Assembly: GCF_016798325.1 (NCBI RefSeq)
Contig: NZ_JAERVO010000006.1
Span: 62,001-126,000, forward strand
Direction of reading: 5' to 3'
Length of the DNA: 64,000 nt
From: Marinobacter mangrovi
Lineage (GTDB): Bacteria; Pseudomonadota; Gammaproteobacteria; Pseudomonadales; Oleiphilaceae
The notes beneath the pieces are model-generated. The model had not been told where the DNA came from and did not search any database. It saw nothing but the letters and a program-made list of their open reading frames with translations. The translations under genes and the position numbers were made by a program. This document shows, one piece after another, positions 45,037 through 53,239 of this stretch (positions within the stretch are counted from its first letter, which is position 1; each line of letters opens with the position of its first letter).

Positions 45037-46035
45037 CTATGCCGTCAGCGGCACGACGTAGCTGAACCGCTTGCGATACTGCTCCATGGTGCAGCCCACG
45101 GAACGCTTGAACAGGCGTCTGAAGGATGAAGCATCCTCGTAACCCACCCGCCAGATGATCTGTGCCGTCTGGTCGCGGCTCGATTCCAGGAAATGCTTGG
45201 CGGCTTCAATCCGCAGCTGCTGCAGGTAACCAATGGGCGTCTCCCCGGTGGCATCCTTGAAACGGCGTTTGAACGTGCGCGGCCCCAGCGCGGCGATGTC
45301 GGCCACCTGATCGATGGCCACCGGCTCGGCGTAATGGGTCTCCAGCCAGGTCTGCGCCTTGAGGATGGACGCGTCCTGATGCGCCTTGTGGCCATAGAAT
45401 CGCATGTAGGGCGTCTGCTCCATGCGCCGGTTGTCCAACACGAGCAGTTTGCTGCACGCCAGCGCCACCGCCGGTGAAGCCAGCCGTTCCACCAGGTACA
45501 GGCAGAGGTCGGAAAACGCCGATGCCCCGCCGGCGCATATCACCGGGCCGTTATCCACCAGGAGCTGATCCACCTCCAGCCGCACGTCGGGATAGCGTTG
45601 CTGAAACAGGTTCGCGGCACGCCAGTGTGTCGTGGCAGCCATGCCGTCCAGCAGCCCGGCTTCCGCCAGCACGAAGCTGCCGGTACAGACGCTCGCCAAC
45701 AGGGCGCCCCGATCCGCCGCCGACCGCAGCCAGCCGAACAGCGGCCGGGCGGCGTCCAACGCGCGCTCGACGTAGGTATCGACCACCACGGCCTCCAGCG
45801 CCGACCCCACCACAATCAGATCCGGCTTGAGATCGTCAAGGCGCGCCGTCGGCGTGACCAGCGCGCCGCTATAGCCTCGCACCGGCTCGCTGTCGGCCGT
45901 CACGATGTGGCACTCAAACAGGGGCTGTTCGGACATCTTGCGGCCGCAGTAGTTCGCGGTGGCGAAGAAATCCATCACGCCATGGACGCCGCTGGCATGG
46001 CAGTAAGGTTGGGCAACGATGGCAACCGTGATCAT
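45037..46035 (-). CDS. GlxA family transcriptional regulator (DJ-1/PfpI domain plus AraC domain)
   Basis: This 332-residue protein fuses an N-terminal DJ-1/PfpI class I glutamine-amidotransferase-like domain (about 1-190, with LLASVCTGSFVLAEAGLLDG) to a C-terminal AraC DNA-binding domain (about 225-325, with VADIAALGPRTFKRRFKDATG and WRVGYEDASSFRRLFKRSVG). Cys116 sits in the nucleophile-elbow position (SVCTGS). Similar regulators control choline, carnitine or arginine use. Here it is divergent from an alpha/beta hydrolase gene, its likely target. Between them TGTCA-N4-TGACA (46064-46077) is a possible operator. Confidence 0.88.
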   Translation of the reverse strand: MITVAIVAQPYCHASGVHGVMDFFATANYCGRKMSEQPLFECHIVTADSEPVRGYSGALVTPTARLDDLKPDLIVVGSALEAVVVDTYVERALDAARPLFGWLRSAADRGALLASVCTGSFVLAEAGLLDGMAATTHWRAANLFQQRYPDVRLEVDQLLVDNGPVICAGGASAFSDLCLYLVERLASPAVALACSKLLVLDNRRMEQTPYMRFYGHKAHQDASILKAQTWLETHYAEPVAIDQVADIAALGPRTFKRRFKDATGETPIGYLQQLRIEAAKHFLESSRDQTAQIIWRVGYEDASSFRRLFKRSVGCTMEQYRKRFSYVVPLTA

Positions 46036-46159
46036 GACGCAATGACCTATTCAGCACTTTATATGTCAAATATGACACTCCTGGCGAATCGGGGCAAGCC
46101 GTAACCTGATCCTGTCATCCACCGGGATCCGCCGACGATCCCTGCCAGGAGTGCTGATC

Positions 46160-47062
46160 ATGAACGTTCCCGTCAAAGCCTTTCCGGCCGTCACCCGTCT
46201 CCCTGACACCCCCCGATCCGCGCGGCCGGGACTGAACCGCTCATTGCGGCGACTAGGCCTTTCGCTGTACGCCCGGGTTTCGCCGACCGGAGCCGCCAGT
46301 CTGGTGAACCGGCAATTCTTCCGTCCTTCGCGACTGCCGATGCCCTCCCGCTACGAGTACTTGCTGGACGAAGCCGACAGCCACACCCAGCTTCACCACG
46401 GCAGCAATACCATCCCAATTTACAGCTGGGGTGAAGGGCCGACGGTGCTGGGCGTGCATGGCTGGTCCGGTGCGGGTATCCAGTTCGGTGCCTATGTCAA
46501 ACCGCTTGTGGCCGCCGGCTATCGGGTGGTGCTGTTCGATGCGCCGGCCCATGGCCGGGCCCAAGGCTCACAAACCGATCTGTTTGAAATGGCGGAGGTG
46601 GTTCGGCGTGTTGGCCAGAGCACCGGGCCCGTGCATGCCGTCCTGGCCCACTCGCTGGGTTCACTGGCCGCCGCCCGGGCACTGACGCACGGCCTGAACG
46701 CAAAGCATCTGGTTCTGCTGGCGCCGCCGTCCGACTTATCATCGGTGGTCAATGGGCTGGGGGCTACGCTGGGCGTTCCCGCCAGCGTCCTGCGCGACCA
46801 CCGCCGAATGATGGAAGACCGTTTCGGGGAGGACCTGTGGAACCAACTGTCACTCCCGCATCTGGCGTCGGGGCTGCCCGGCAACGGGTTGGTGGTGTAC
46901 GACAGCGATGACCGGCATGTTCCGCCGTCCCAGAGTGAACGGGTCCGGGTCAGCTGGACGGTCGCCGACGTGCTTCAGACTCGCGGTCTGGGCCATCATC
47001 GCCTGCTCTGGCATCCCGACGTGGTGGACGCGGTGGTCACCCGAATCACGAACACCCATTAA
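46160..47062 (+). CDS. Alpha/beta hydrolase
   Basis: The 300-residue protein has the alpha/beta hydrolase fold. The oxyanion-hole region is VLGVHGWSGAGIQFGAYVKPL, the nucleophile elbow AHSLGSLAAARALTHG (Ser in HSLGS), and the catalytic Asp and His are likely in VVYDSDDRHVPPSQ and GLGHHRLLWHPDVVDAV. The substrate is unknown; an ester or thioester is possible. I took the ATG at 46160 (AGGAG 8 bases upstream). The divergent GlxA-type gene is a plausible regulator. Confidence 0.85.
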   Translation: MNVPVKAFPAVTRLPDTPRSARPGLNRSLRRLGLSLYARVSPTGAASLVNRQFFRPSRLPMPSRYEYLLDEADSHTQLHHGSNTIPIYSWGEGPTVLGVHGWSGAGIQFGAYVKPLVAAGYRVVLFDAPAHGRAQGSQTDLFEMAEVVRRVGQSTGPVHAVLAHSLGSLAAARALTHGLNAKHLVLLAPPSDLSSVVNGLGATLGVPASVLRDHRRMMEDRFGEDLWNQLSLPHLASGLPGNGLVVYDSDDRHVPPSQSERVRVSWTVADVLQTRGLGHHRLLWHPDVVDAVVTRITNTH

Positions 47063-47069
47063 TCTCAGC

Positions 47070-47102
47070 CCTGGCGGAGCACCTGGCTGTCGCTCCGCCA
47101 GG
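47070..47102. terminator. Hairpin between convergent hydrolase and unknown gene
   Basis: CCTGGCGGAGC and GCTCCGCCAGG form a perfect 11-base stem around an 11-base loop immediately before the end of the minus-strand paralogue gene. Confidence 0.7.
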
Positions 47103-47103
47103 A

Positions 47104-47562
47104 TCAGACATCATCCATGCTGAGCACCTGTCGGGCGAGACGCATGTACTCATTGGTTTCCATCGCCAACAGCGACGTCATGAGCTCAGCGACTTCGGGG
47201 ATTTCAGCCTTGCGGACGAGCGACTCGTAAAGGGCGATCAACTCATCGTGGAAGGCGAAGATTTCCCGGGCAATGTCGTCGAAACCCAGCGTGGCGTAGT
47301 GGGCATCGGTCTTGCGGTCGGTCTGGAAGGCATGATGGCGGACGAAGTCGTATAACCGCGTCTTCAGCGCCTTGGGATCGGCCTGACGCTCGAACTCGGC
47401 CGTGATGCGTTCCAGCTCCGCCTCATGCTCAGAGAGATAGTGGAGCAAGGCGCTGGCGCGTTCGTTTTCGTTCCGGCCGCTGCACTCGTCCAGGCTGCGG
47501 GACAGATGCCCGTGGAGTTGCCTCGCCCAGTCGATGAGGTCTTCAAAGGTCCTGATTTCCAT
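47104..47562 (-). CDS. Four-helix protein of unknown function, paralogue A
   Basis: This 152-residue protein is all-helical by pattern, with no signal or membrane segment. Four helices can be drawn: FEDLIDWARQLHGHLSRSL, ERASALLHYLSEHEAELERI, FDDIAREIFAFHDELIALY and PEVAELMTSLLAMETNEYMR, given here in parts. His and Glu residues recur inside them (LHGHL, EHEAELE, FHDEL, METNE), as in ferritin-like or other di-metal helical bundles, but metal binding is only a guess. It is about 73% identical, without gaps, to the protein encoded at 50695-51153. It is the last of three same-strand genes with the oxidase between the copies. The ATG at 47562 matches the start of the paralogue. Confidence 0.72.
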   Translation of the reverse strand: MEIRTFEDLIDWARQLHGHLSRSLDECSGRNENERASALLHYLSEHEAELERITAEFERQADPKALKTRLYDFVRHHAFQTDRKTDAHYATLGFDDIAREIFAFHDELIALYESLVRKAEIPEVAELMTSLLAMETNEYMRLARQVLSMDDV

Positions 47563-47701
47563 AAGAAGCATCCCCGCCGTAGTAGCGCCCCGCGCGCCAT
47601 CGAAGTCTGACGAGATCGCCAAGGGGCTGATCGGTTGATGCTCTCACAGCGGCCGGGCTCCCGGTATGACGCTGGTCAAGCCAGCCGCATAAAGCCGCAC
47701 G

Positions 47702-50599
47702 CTAGCCTTCCCTGCCCAGCATGGCCCGGTCCAGCAACTGGGCCGTATGCAACGCCGTGCGACCACTGCCGTGCCGGATCTGCTCGCGACAACTGAAGCC
47801 GTCCGCAATCAGATACGTGTCCTGTGGCGTCTCCCGAAGTGACGGCAGCATGGCCGACTCGGCAATGCGCATGGAAACCGGATACTTGTCGGCATCGAAG
47901 CCGAACGCGCCCGCCATCCCACAGCAACCATTATCCGGCAGGCTCACCTTGAGCCCCAGACCTTCCAGCAGCGAGCGGGTGCCTGCCATGCCAACCAGAG
48001 CCTTCTGGTGACAGTGACCATGCACCCAGGCGTCCCCATCGAGACTCGGCAGCGACAGATCCGTCTGCTGCGCCAGGAAGTCCGGGAACAACCAGGTGTT
48101 CTCCGCCAGCCATTGGGCGCGCCGGTCGTCCGGGAAGAAGTTCAGCAGTTCCTCGCGGAACGTGCTCATACAGGAGGGCTCCAGCCCCACGACCGGAATG
48201 CCGGCCTCGATCGCCGGTGCCAGCGTTTCCAGCACCTGCCTCAGGCGCCAGCGGGCACGCTCGAGCATGCCGTGGTCGTACAGCGGCCGGCCGCAGCAGA
48301 CCGGTCGCCCCGGCAACTGGACGGCATAGCCCAGGCGCTCCAGCACCCGAGATGCCGACTGCAGACAATCGGATTGCAGGAAGTTGTTGAACGTATCGGG
48401 CCACAGCATCACCGCCGGGCGCCCTTCCGGCATCGATACCGATCGATAATTCCGGGTGAACGGATGGGGCGAAAATGACGGCAGATCCCGTTCAGCGGTC
48501 ATACCGGTCAGTTGGCGAACGACGGCGGCGGCGCCGGGCAGCCGCGTCAGCCCGTTGAAGAGGCGCGGCGCCTTTCCCGCCACCCGGGACCATTCGTGGA
48601 TCAGCCCCAGCGTCCAGGCCTGGCGCGGGCGCCGGTGATGTTCGTAGTAGTGGGCCATGAACTCGGCCTTGTAGGTGGCCATGTCCACTTGCACCGGGCA
48701 CTCCTGCCGGCAGGCTTTGCAGGCGAGGCAGAGGTCCAGGGCTTCATGCACGGACTCGTTGTTCCAGACACCCTCCAGCGTGTCGCCGTGGAGCATCTCG
48801 AACAGCAGCCGCGCCCGTCCCCGGGTGGAATGTTTCTCTTCCTGTGTGCCCCGATAGCTCGGGCACATGGTGCCCCCGGCGTAGCTGCGGCACTTGCCCA
48901 CGCCCACACAGCGATGGGCCGCGGAGGAGAAGCGCCCCTCGTCCCGGTGAAAACTGAAATACAGCGGTTCCGGTTCGACGGGGTCATGGTCCGGGCCGGT
49001 TCGCAGGTGCTCGTCGATGCGGTACGGATCGATCAATTTGTGGGGATTGAGACGGCCCTGCGGGTCCCAGATCGTCTTGAATGCCCGGAAAGCATCCATC
49101 AATTCCGGGCTGAACATCCTGGGCCAGAGCTCCGCCCGTGCCTGCCCATCGCCGTGCTCGCCGGACAGCGACCCGCCATAGGCCACCACCAGGTCGGCGG
49201 CTTCATCGAGGAAACGGCGCCATGTGGCAACGCCCTCGTGGCTGGACAGGTCGAACGTCATGCGGCCGTGGATACAGCCGTCGCCAAAATGCCCGTAGAG
49301 TGAGGACCGATAGCCGTAGCGGTCCAGTAGCTTGCGGAAGTCGCGCAGGTAGTCGCCGACCCGTTCGGGGTCCACCGCCGCATCTTCCCAGCCGGGATAG
49401 CTCTCGTCCTCGCCCGGCAGTGCGTTGGTAGCGGCCGAACCGCTCTTGCGAACGTTCCAGACCCGATTGGCCTCGTCGGGGTCCGTGTAGAGTTTGCTGT
49501 CGACGCAGTGAGCCTGCTGGCTGTCGATGGCCCTCTGTGCAGCCCGGGTCGCCTCTTCCATGGAATTCCCGCCAAACTCCGACAGAATCCAACCATTGCC
49601 GTCCGGCAGCCCCTCGATGGCGTGCAGCCCCCAGCCTTTCTTGCGCATGTCCCCGACGATGCGCTCATCGAGGCCTTCCACCGAGAGCGGCCCGGTTTTC
49701 AGGATCGCCGGTGCCTGGTCCCCGGCCTGGCAGATGTCCTCATACCCGAGCACCACCAGCACCCGGTGCGGCGGACTGTCCACCAGTCGCATTCGGGCCG
49801 ACAGCGTGACCGCACAGGTGCCTTCGCTGCCAACCAGCGCGCGGGCTACGTTGAAGCCGTTTTCCGGCAACAGCGCGTCCAGGTTGTAGCCCGACACCCG
49901 TCGCCGGATGTCGGGAAAACCGCTGCGGATGTGATCGGCGTAGCGGTCCCGCAGATCGCGCAGAGCTTGGTAGATCTCACCTTTGCGGCCACCGGCCTCA
50001 ATGATGTCGGCCAACTCGTCCTCGGACGTGGGCCCGACCGTCATGCGCACACCGTCGTAGGTCAGGATCTCCAGGGATTCGGTGTTGTCGTCGGTCTTGC
50101 CGGCCATCACGGAATGGGCGCCGCAGCTGTTGTTGCCAATCATGCCGCCCAGGGTGCATTGGGTATGGGTCGAAGGGTCCGGCCCGAAAGTCAGGCCGTG
50201 CTGCTCGGCGGCGTCCCGAAGGACGTCACAGACAACCCCGGGCTGGATGACCGCGGTCCGATCGTCCGGTTCCACCGCCAGCACACGATTCATGTATTTC
50301 GAGGTATCCAGGACCACAGCGGCATTGCAGGTCTGGCCGGCCAGGCTGGTCCCTGCCCCACGCATCAGGATGGGCGCGTCGAACCGGCGGGCCACGGCCA
50401 CCGCCTGCTCGATGTCCTGCTCGTGACGGGGAATGACGACGCCGGTCGGTACCTGGCGGTAATTGGAGGCGTCGGTGGCGTACAGGGCTCGACTGCCCAT
50501 TTCGAAACGGACTTCACCGTCGATGACCGACTCCAGGGCGGTCACCAATGAATCGATGTCAGCCGTATGGTCGGCGGCGACTGCGGTTTCTCTGGCCAT
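47702..50599 (-). CDS. FAD-linked oxidase with Fe-S and CCG domains (D-lactate dehydrogenase/glycolate oxidase type)
   Basis: This 965-residue cytoplasmic or membrane-associated flavoprotein oxidises a D-2-hydroxyacid and passes electrons to a carrier. The N-terminal PCMH FAD domain holds RGAGTSLAGQT (80-90) and GGMIGNNSCGAHS (151-163), followed by the FAD-oxidase C-terminal domain (KLIDPYRID-like end). Then come two [4Fe-4S] ligand clusters (around CVGVGKCRSYAGGTMCPSY and CLACKACRQECP) and a C-terminal CCG domain (VCCGRPLYD, HGHCHQKAL and NGCCGMAGAFG). Fusion of all modules in one chain is like Dld-II and YdiJ; the substrate is not proven. AAGGAG stands 5 bases before the ATG. Gaps of 95 and 139 bases separate it from the flanking paralogues. 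Confidence 0.88.
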   Translation of the reverse strand: MARETAVAADHTADIDSLVTALESVIDGEVRFEMGSRALYATDASNYRQVPTGVVIPRHEQDIEQAVAVARRFDAPILMRGAGTSLAGQTCNAAVVLDTSKYMNRVLAVEPDDRTAVIQPGVVCDVLRDAAEQHGLTFGPDPSTHTQCTLGGMIGNNSCGAHSVMAGKTDDNTESLEILTYDGVRMTVGPTSEDELADIIEAGGRKGEIYQALRDLRDRYADHIRSGFPDIRRRVSGYNLDALLPENGFNVARALVGSEGTCAVTLSARMRLVDSPPHRVLVVLGYEDICQAGDQAPAILKTGPLSVEGLDERIVGDMRKKGWGLHAIEGLPDGNGWILSEFGGNSMEEATRAAQRAIDSQQAHCVDSKLYTDPDEANRVWNVRKSGSAATNALPGEDESYPGWEDAAVDPERVGDYLRDFRKLLDRYGYRSSLYGHFGDGCIHGRMTFDLSSHEGVATWRRFLDEAADLVVAYGGSLSGEHGDGQARAELWPRMFSPELMDAFRAFKTIWDPQGRLNPHKLIDPYRIDEHLRTGPDHDPVEPEPLYFSFHRDEGRFSSAAHRCVGVGKCRSYAGGTMCPSYRGTQEEKHSTRGRARLLFEMLHGDTLEGVWNNESVHEALDLCLACKACRQECPVQVDMATYKAEFMAHYYEHHRRPRQAWTLGLIHEWSRVAGKAPRLFNGLTRLPGAAAVVRQLTGMTAERDLPSFSPHPFTRNYRSVSMPEGRPAVMLWPDTFNNFLQSDCLQSASRVLERLGYAVQLPGRPVCCGRPLYDHGMLERARWRLRQVLETLAPAIEAGIPVVGLEPSCMSTFREELLNFFPDDRRAQWLAENTWLFPDFLAQQTDLSLPSLDGDAWVHGHCHQKALVGMAGTRSLLEGLGLKVSLPDNGCCGMAGAFGFDADKYPVSMRIAESAMLPSLRETPQDTYLIADGFSCREQIRHGSGRTALHTAQLLDRAMLGREG

Positions 50600-50694
50600 G
50601 CGCGCTCCTTACGGTGCGTGCAGGAGTGAATGGGCGGCCCCGTCTCACCGGCACAGGAAAGCGGGCAAGACGGGCCTGATCCGGTCGGACGCGT

Positions 50695-51153
50695 TCAGAC
50701 GTCGTCCATACTGCGCACCTGGCGGGCCAGGCGCATGGATTCGTTCTGCTCCATGTCCAGCAGCTCCTGAACCAGGTCGGCGACTTCACGCAGCTCGGCC
50801 TTGCGCAACAAGGCCTGATAGAGCGCCATCAGCTCATCGTGGAAATGGAAGATTTCCTCGGCAATCTCGTCAAAGCTGAGTTTGGCGTAGTAGTGATCGG
50901 GCTTGCGGTAGGAGTCGAACGGTTTGTGGTTGTAGAAATCGTACAGGCGGGTCTTCATCGCCTTGGGATCCGCCTGTTTCTCGAACTCCGCGGTAATGCG
51001 TTCCAGCTCCGACTCGTGTTCGGACAGGTAGCCGAGCAGAGCGCTGGCCCGCTCGTTCTGGTTGCCTCCGGCCGATTCCTTCAGGGAACGGGCCAGGTGC
51101 GCGTGAAGTTGACGCGCCCAGTCGATGAGGTCCTCAAACGTCTTGATTTCCAT
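50695..51153 (-). CDS. Four-helix protein of unknown function, paralogue B
   Basis: The product has 152 residues, the same length as the protein at 47104-47562, and aligns with it without gaps at 111 of 152 positions. Most conserved are the start MEIKTFEDLIDWARQLH, ERASALLGYLSEHESELERI, ITAEFEKQADPKA, and the end LARQVRSMDDV, each with small changes. Conserved His and Glu in helices (LHAHL, EHESELE, FHDEL, MEQNE) may bind metal. It is the first of three minus-strand genes; the oxidase follows after 95 bases. I cannot name the family; such proteins are sometimes annotated only as hypothetical. Confidence 0.72.
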   Translation of the reverse strand: MEIKTFEDLIDWARQLHAHLARSLKESAGGNQNERASALLGYLSEHESELERITAEFEKQADPKAMKTRLYDFYNHKPFDSYRKPDHYYAKLSFDEIAEEIFHFHDELMALYQALLRKAELREVADLVQELLDMEQNESMRLARQVRSMDDV

Positions 51154-51298
51154 TCGGCGTCCTCCGTAGTCTGACGGCGACGTTTGCCGGCCACCTCAAC
51201 CGATGGCCGACGACCTGACCCTCAGTGTAAACCACAAACCGGTGCACACCTGAACGGTTCACCTGACGATTCTGTCATGGATGCGAGGAAGAGCCACG

Positions 51299-51640
51299 AT
51301 GCCAGCGCTGAAAACACCGGATGATCGTTACATCGTCGTACGGGGCCGGCTCTGGCGTGCCACGAATCCAGAGCTGCCGGCCAGCGACCGCGAGTACTGG
51401 ACGAAGCAGTTGATGTCGGCCCGCCGCGAGGTTCGAGATGCGAAACAGACCGATGACAGCAGGGCGTTAAAAGCAGCACGGGCATCGGTGGACGAGGCGA
51501 AACGCGCACTGGGTGAGCGCGGTGAGATCTGGTGGACCGATGGGGCGCCGGACTATAATCGCTGCCTGGTCGCGAACACGCCCTACGCGGCTTGGTATCA
51601 GCGGCTTCCGGCCAGTGACGGCAATCAATCAGGCGGATGA
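51299..51640 (+). CDS. Conserved small protein of unknown function
   Basis: The 113-residue product starts MPALKTPDDRYIVVRGRLWR and ends with an IWWTDGAPDYNRCLVANTPYAAWYQRL segment (read in parts), a pattern I recall from conserved Pseudomonas and Marinobacter proteins of unknown role. The middle is a charged helix rich in Arg, Lys, Ala and Asp. No signal peptide or membrane helix. I took the ATG at 51299, with GAGGAAGAG upstream, rather than the ATG at 51281. Its last 12 bases overlap the convergent gene at 51629. It is divergent from paralogue B. Confidence 0.72.
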   Translation: MPALKTPDDRYIVVRGRLWRATNPELPASDREYWTKQLMSARREVRDAKQTDDSRALKAARASVDEAKRALGERGEIWWTDGAPDYNRCLVANTPYAAWYQRLPASDGNQSGG

Positions 51641-52003
51641 CGTGTCGCAGCGGCGGGCCAGCAACGCAGCGACCGACGGGTAATCAGACTGTCGGGCGGT
51701 TGCCTCGGGCTGACTCGACGCGGGTTTCGGCTGTATGTCTGCCGGCGGGGGTACGACCGGGACAGGTTCCGGCAGAGCGAGTTCAGGCAGCGGCGCCTGC
51801 GTGCCGGCCATCAGCTCACCGATGTAGTCCGCCAGAATGACCTCCGGTTGACCGGAAAGGTCGGCAGGTGCCTGCGTCATCGCTTGGCTGGAAACCGCCG
51901 GCCGCTGATCGGCGCGCCAAAGACGGCAGATCTGCCCGCCCAACAGGCCCAGCAAAATCAATGTGAGTATTTCAGCAGCCTTCACCAGCAAGCTGACGGA
52001 CAT
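51629..52003 (-). CDS. Small single-pass membrane protein with proline-rich tail (unknown)
   Basis: The 124-residue product has an N-terminal membrane helix (VKAAEILTLILLGLLGGQICRLW in part, about residues 7-27) and then a hydrophilic, Pro/Ala-rich stretch (PELALPEPVPVVPPPADIQP) that is probably disordered. The C-terminus ends in a short helix (YPSVAALLARRC). I do not recognise it. It may be a periplasmic-facing tether. The start ATG at 52003 has AGGGA upstream. The 12-base convergent overlap with the neighbouring gene is unusual but both reading frames have the expected codon use. Confidence 0.6.
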   Translation of the reverse strand: MSVSLLVKAAEILTLILLGLLGGQICRLWRADQRPAVSSQAMTQAPADLSGQPEVILADYIGELMAGTQAPLPELALPEPVPVVPPPADIQPKPASSQPEATARQSDYPSVAALLARRCDTSSA

Positions 52004-52107
52004 GTCGCATCCCTGTGAAATCACCACCCCCGGCGGGCGGCTCGTCAGTACCATCGGAAACTATCGCAATAGTACACACAATTTACCAAATGTCCGTGAA
52101 CTGCTGT

Positions 52108-52428
52108 TCAATTTTTCGACTTGTCCGGCATCACCACCCATTCCGGATCTTCGAACTCACCGATGCGGCGGATCTCCACAAACGGCGCCGCGCTGCGGAT
52201 GATCGCCCGAATCTCTTCATTGGGCTCGCCCTCCATCGCGTCCCGACTGGCCTTACTGTCCCATTGGGCAATGGCGATCAAACGCATCGGATCGCCGATC
52301 ATCCGGTGCAGCTCGGTACCCCGGGCACCCGGCGCCTGCTGGATCAGCTCGCTGGCACGCACCCAGGCATCCGCGTATTCCTCGGCGGTGTGCCCTTCCT
52401 TGATGCGGACTTCGAAGATGTATTTCAT
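52108..52428 (-). CDS. Dimeric alpha/beta-barrel (ABM-like) protein
   Basis: The 106-residue product has the beta-alpha-beta pattern of the ABM-type fold: MKYIFEVRIKEGHTAEEYAD, then APGARGTELHRMIGDPMRLIAIAQWDSKASRDAM (in parts) and SAAPFVEIRRIGEFEDPEW. Small proteins of this kind often act as monooxygenases or as structural subunits; none is indicated here. The ATG at 52428 has GGGAGA at good spacing; the upstream extension to 52551 has no ribosome site. It lies after the osmF-yehYXW operon on the same strand, with a 64-base gap. Confidence 0.72.
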   Translation of the reverse strand: MKYIFEVRIKEGHTAEEYADAWVRASELIQQAPGARGTELHRMIGDPMRLIAIAQWDSKASRDAMEGEPNEEIRAIIRSAAPFVEIRRIGEFEDPEWVVMPDKSKN

Positions 52429-52492
52429 GGTGGTCTCCCTATCAGCTGAACACTCCGCCATCATAGGCGCTGGTTGCCGGCGCGGGAACGGT

Positions 52493-53239
52493 TCAGGCGG
52501 GTGAAACCGTCGGCGCCAACCGCCGGGCCCAGAGTTTTTCCAGGGCTTCAAACAGGCTGTCGGTCATCAGCGCCAGCAGGCCGATCAGCAGCGCACCTTG
52601 CAGCACGTACGCGGTATTGCCGTTGACCAATCCGGCGATCACCGGGTCCCCCAGGGTGCGGGCGCCGATGGTGGAGCCGATGGCCGCGGTGGCGATGTTG
52701 ATGGTGACCGACGTGCGGATGCCCGCCAGGATCACGCGACCCGCCAGCGGGATTTCCACCTGGAACAACACCTGGCGGGCCGACATGCCCATGCCCCGGG
52801 CCGCCTCAGTGACGGCGGGATCGATGCCGTCCAGCCCGGCCAGGGTGTTGCGCAGCACCGGCAGCAGGCCATACAGCACCAGCGCCACCAGCGTCGGCCC
52901 TTCCCCGAACCCCAGCACCGGCACCGCCAGGGCCAGGACCGCCACCGGCGGGAACGTCTGGCCAATGGAGGCGATCTGGCTGACCAGCGGCAGGAAGTCC
53001 CGGCCCGACGGCCTCGTTGCGAAAATGCCGCCAGCGACAGCGGCAAAGGTGCCGATCGTCGCCGAAATCAGCACCAGCAGCACGTGATTGCCCAGCAGGA
53101 ACAGGAACGTCTCCCGCTGGTAAATCACGCTTTGCGTGTCCGGCTGGATCAGTCGGAACAGGGGTTCCAGCCCATCCATGCCCAACGTCAGCGCCAGCAA
53201 CACGGCCAACCATAGAACCGGCGTCCGCCAGATGCGCAT
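52493..53239 (-). CDS. yehW: Osmolyte ABC transporter permease YehW
   Basis: This 248-residue inner-membrane permease (E. coli YehW: 243) has about six helices and the BPD_transp_1 EAA-like loop LDGIDPAVTEAARGMGMSARQVLFQVEIPLA, read in parts. The sequence ALVLYGLLPVLRNTLAGL is typical of OpuCB/OsmW/YehW permeases. It starts with ATG at 53239, one base overlapping the yehX stop (TGATG), with GGGAGG upstream. It is last in the four-gene osmF operon. A TTG three bases earlier is a weaker start. Confidence 0.9.
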   Translation of the reverse strand: MRIWRTPVLWLAVLLALTLGMDGLEPLFRLIQPDTQSVIYQRETFLFLLGNHVLLVLISATIGTFAAVAGGIFATRPSGRDFLPLVSQIASIGQTFPPVAVLALAVPVLGFGEGPTLVALVLYGLLPVLRNTLAGLDGIDPAVTEAARGMGMSARQVLFQVEIPLAGRVILAGIRTSVTINIATAAIGSTIGARTLGDPVIAGLVNGNTAYVLQGALLIGLLALMTDSLFEALEKLWARRLAPTVSPA

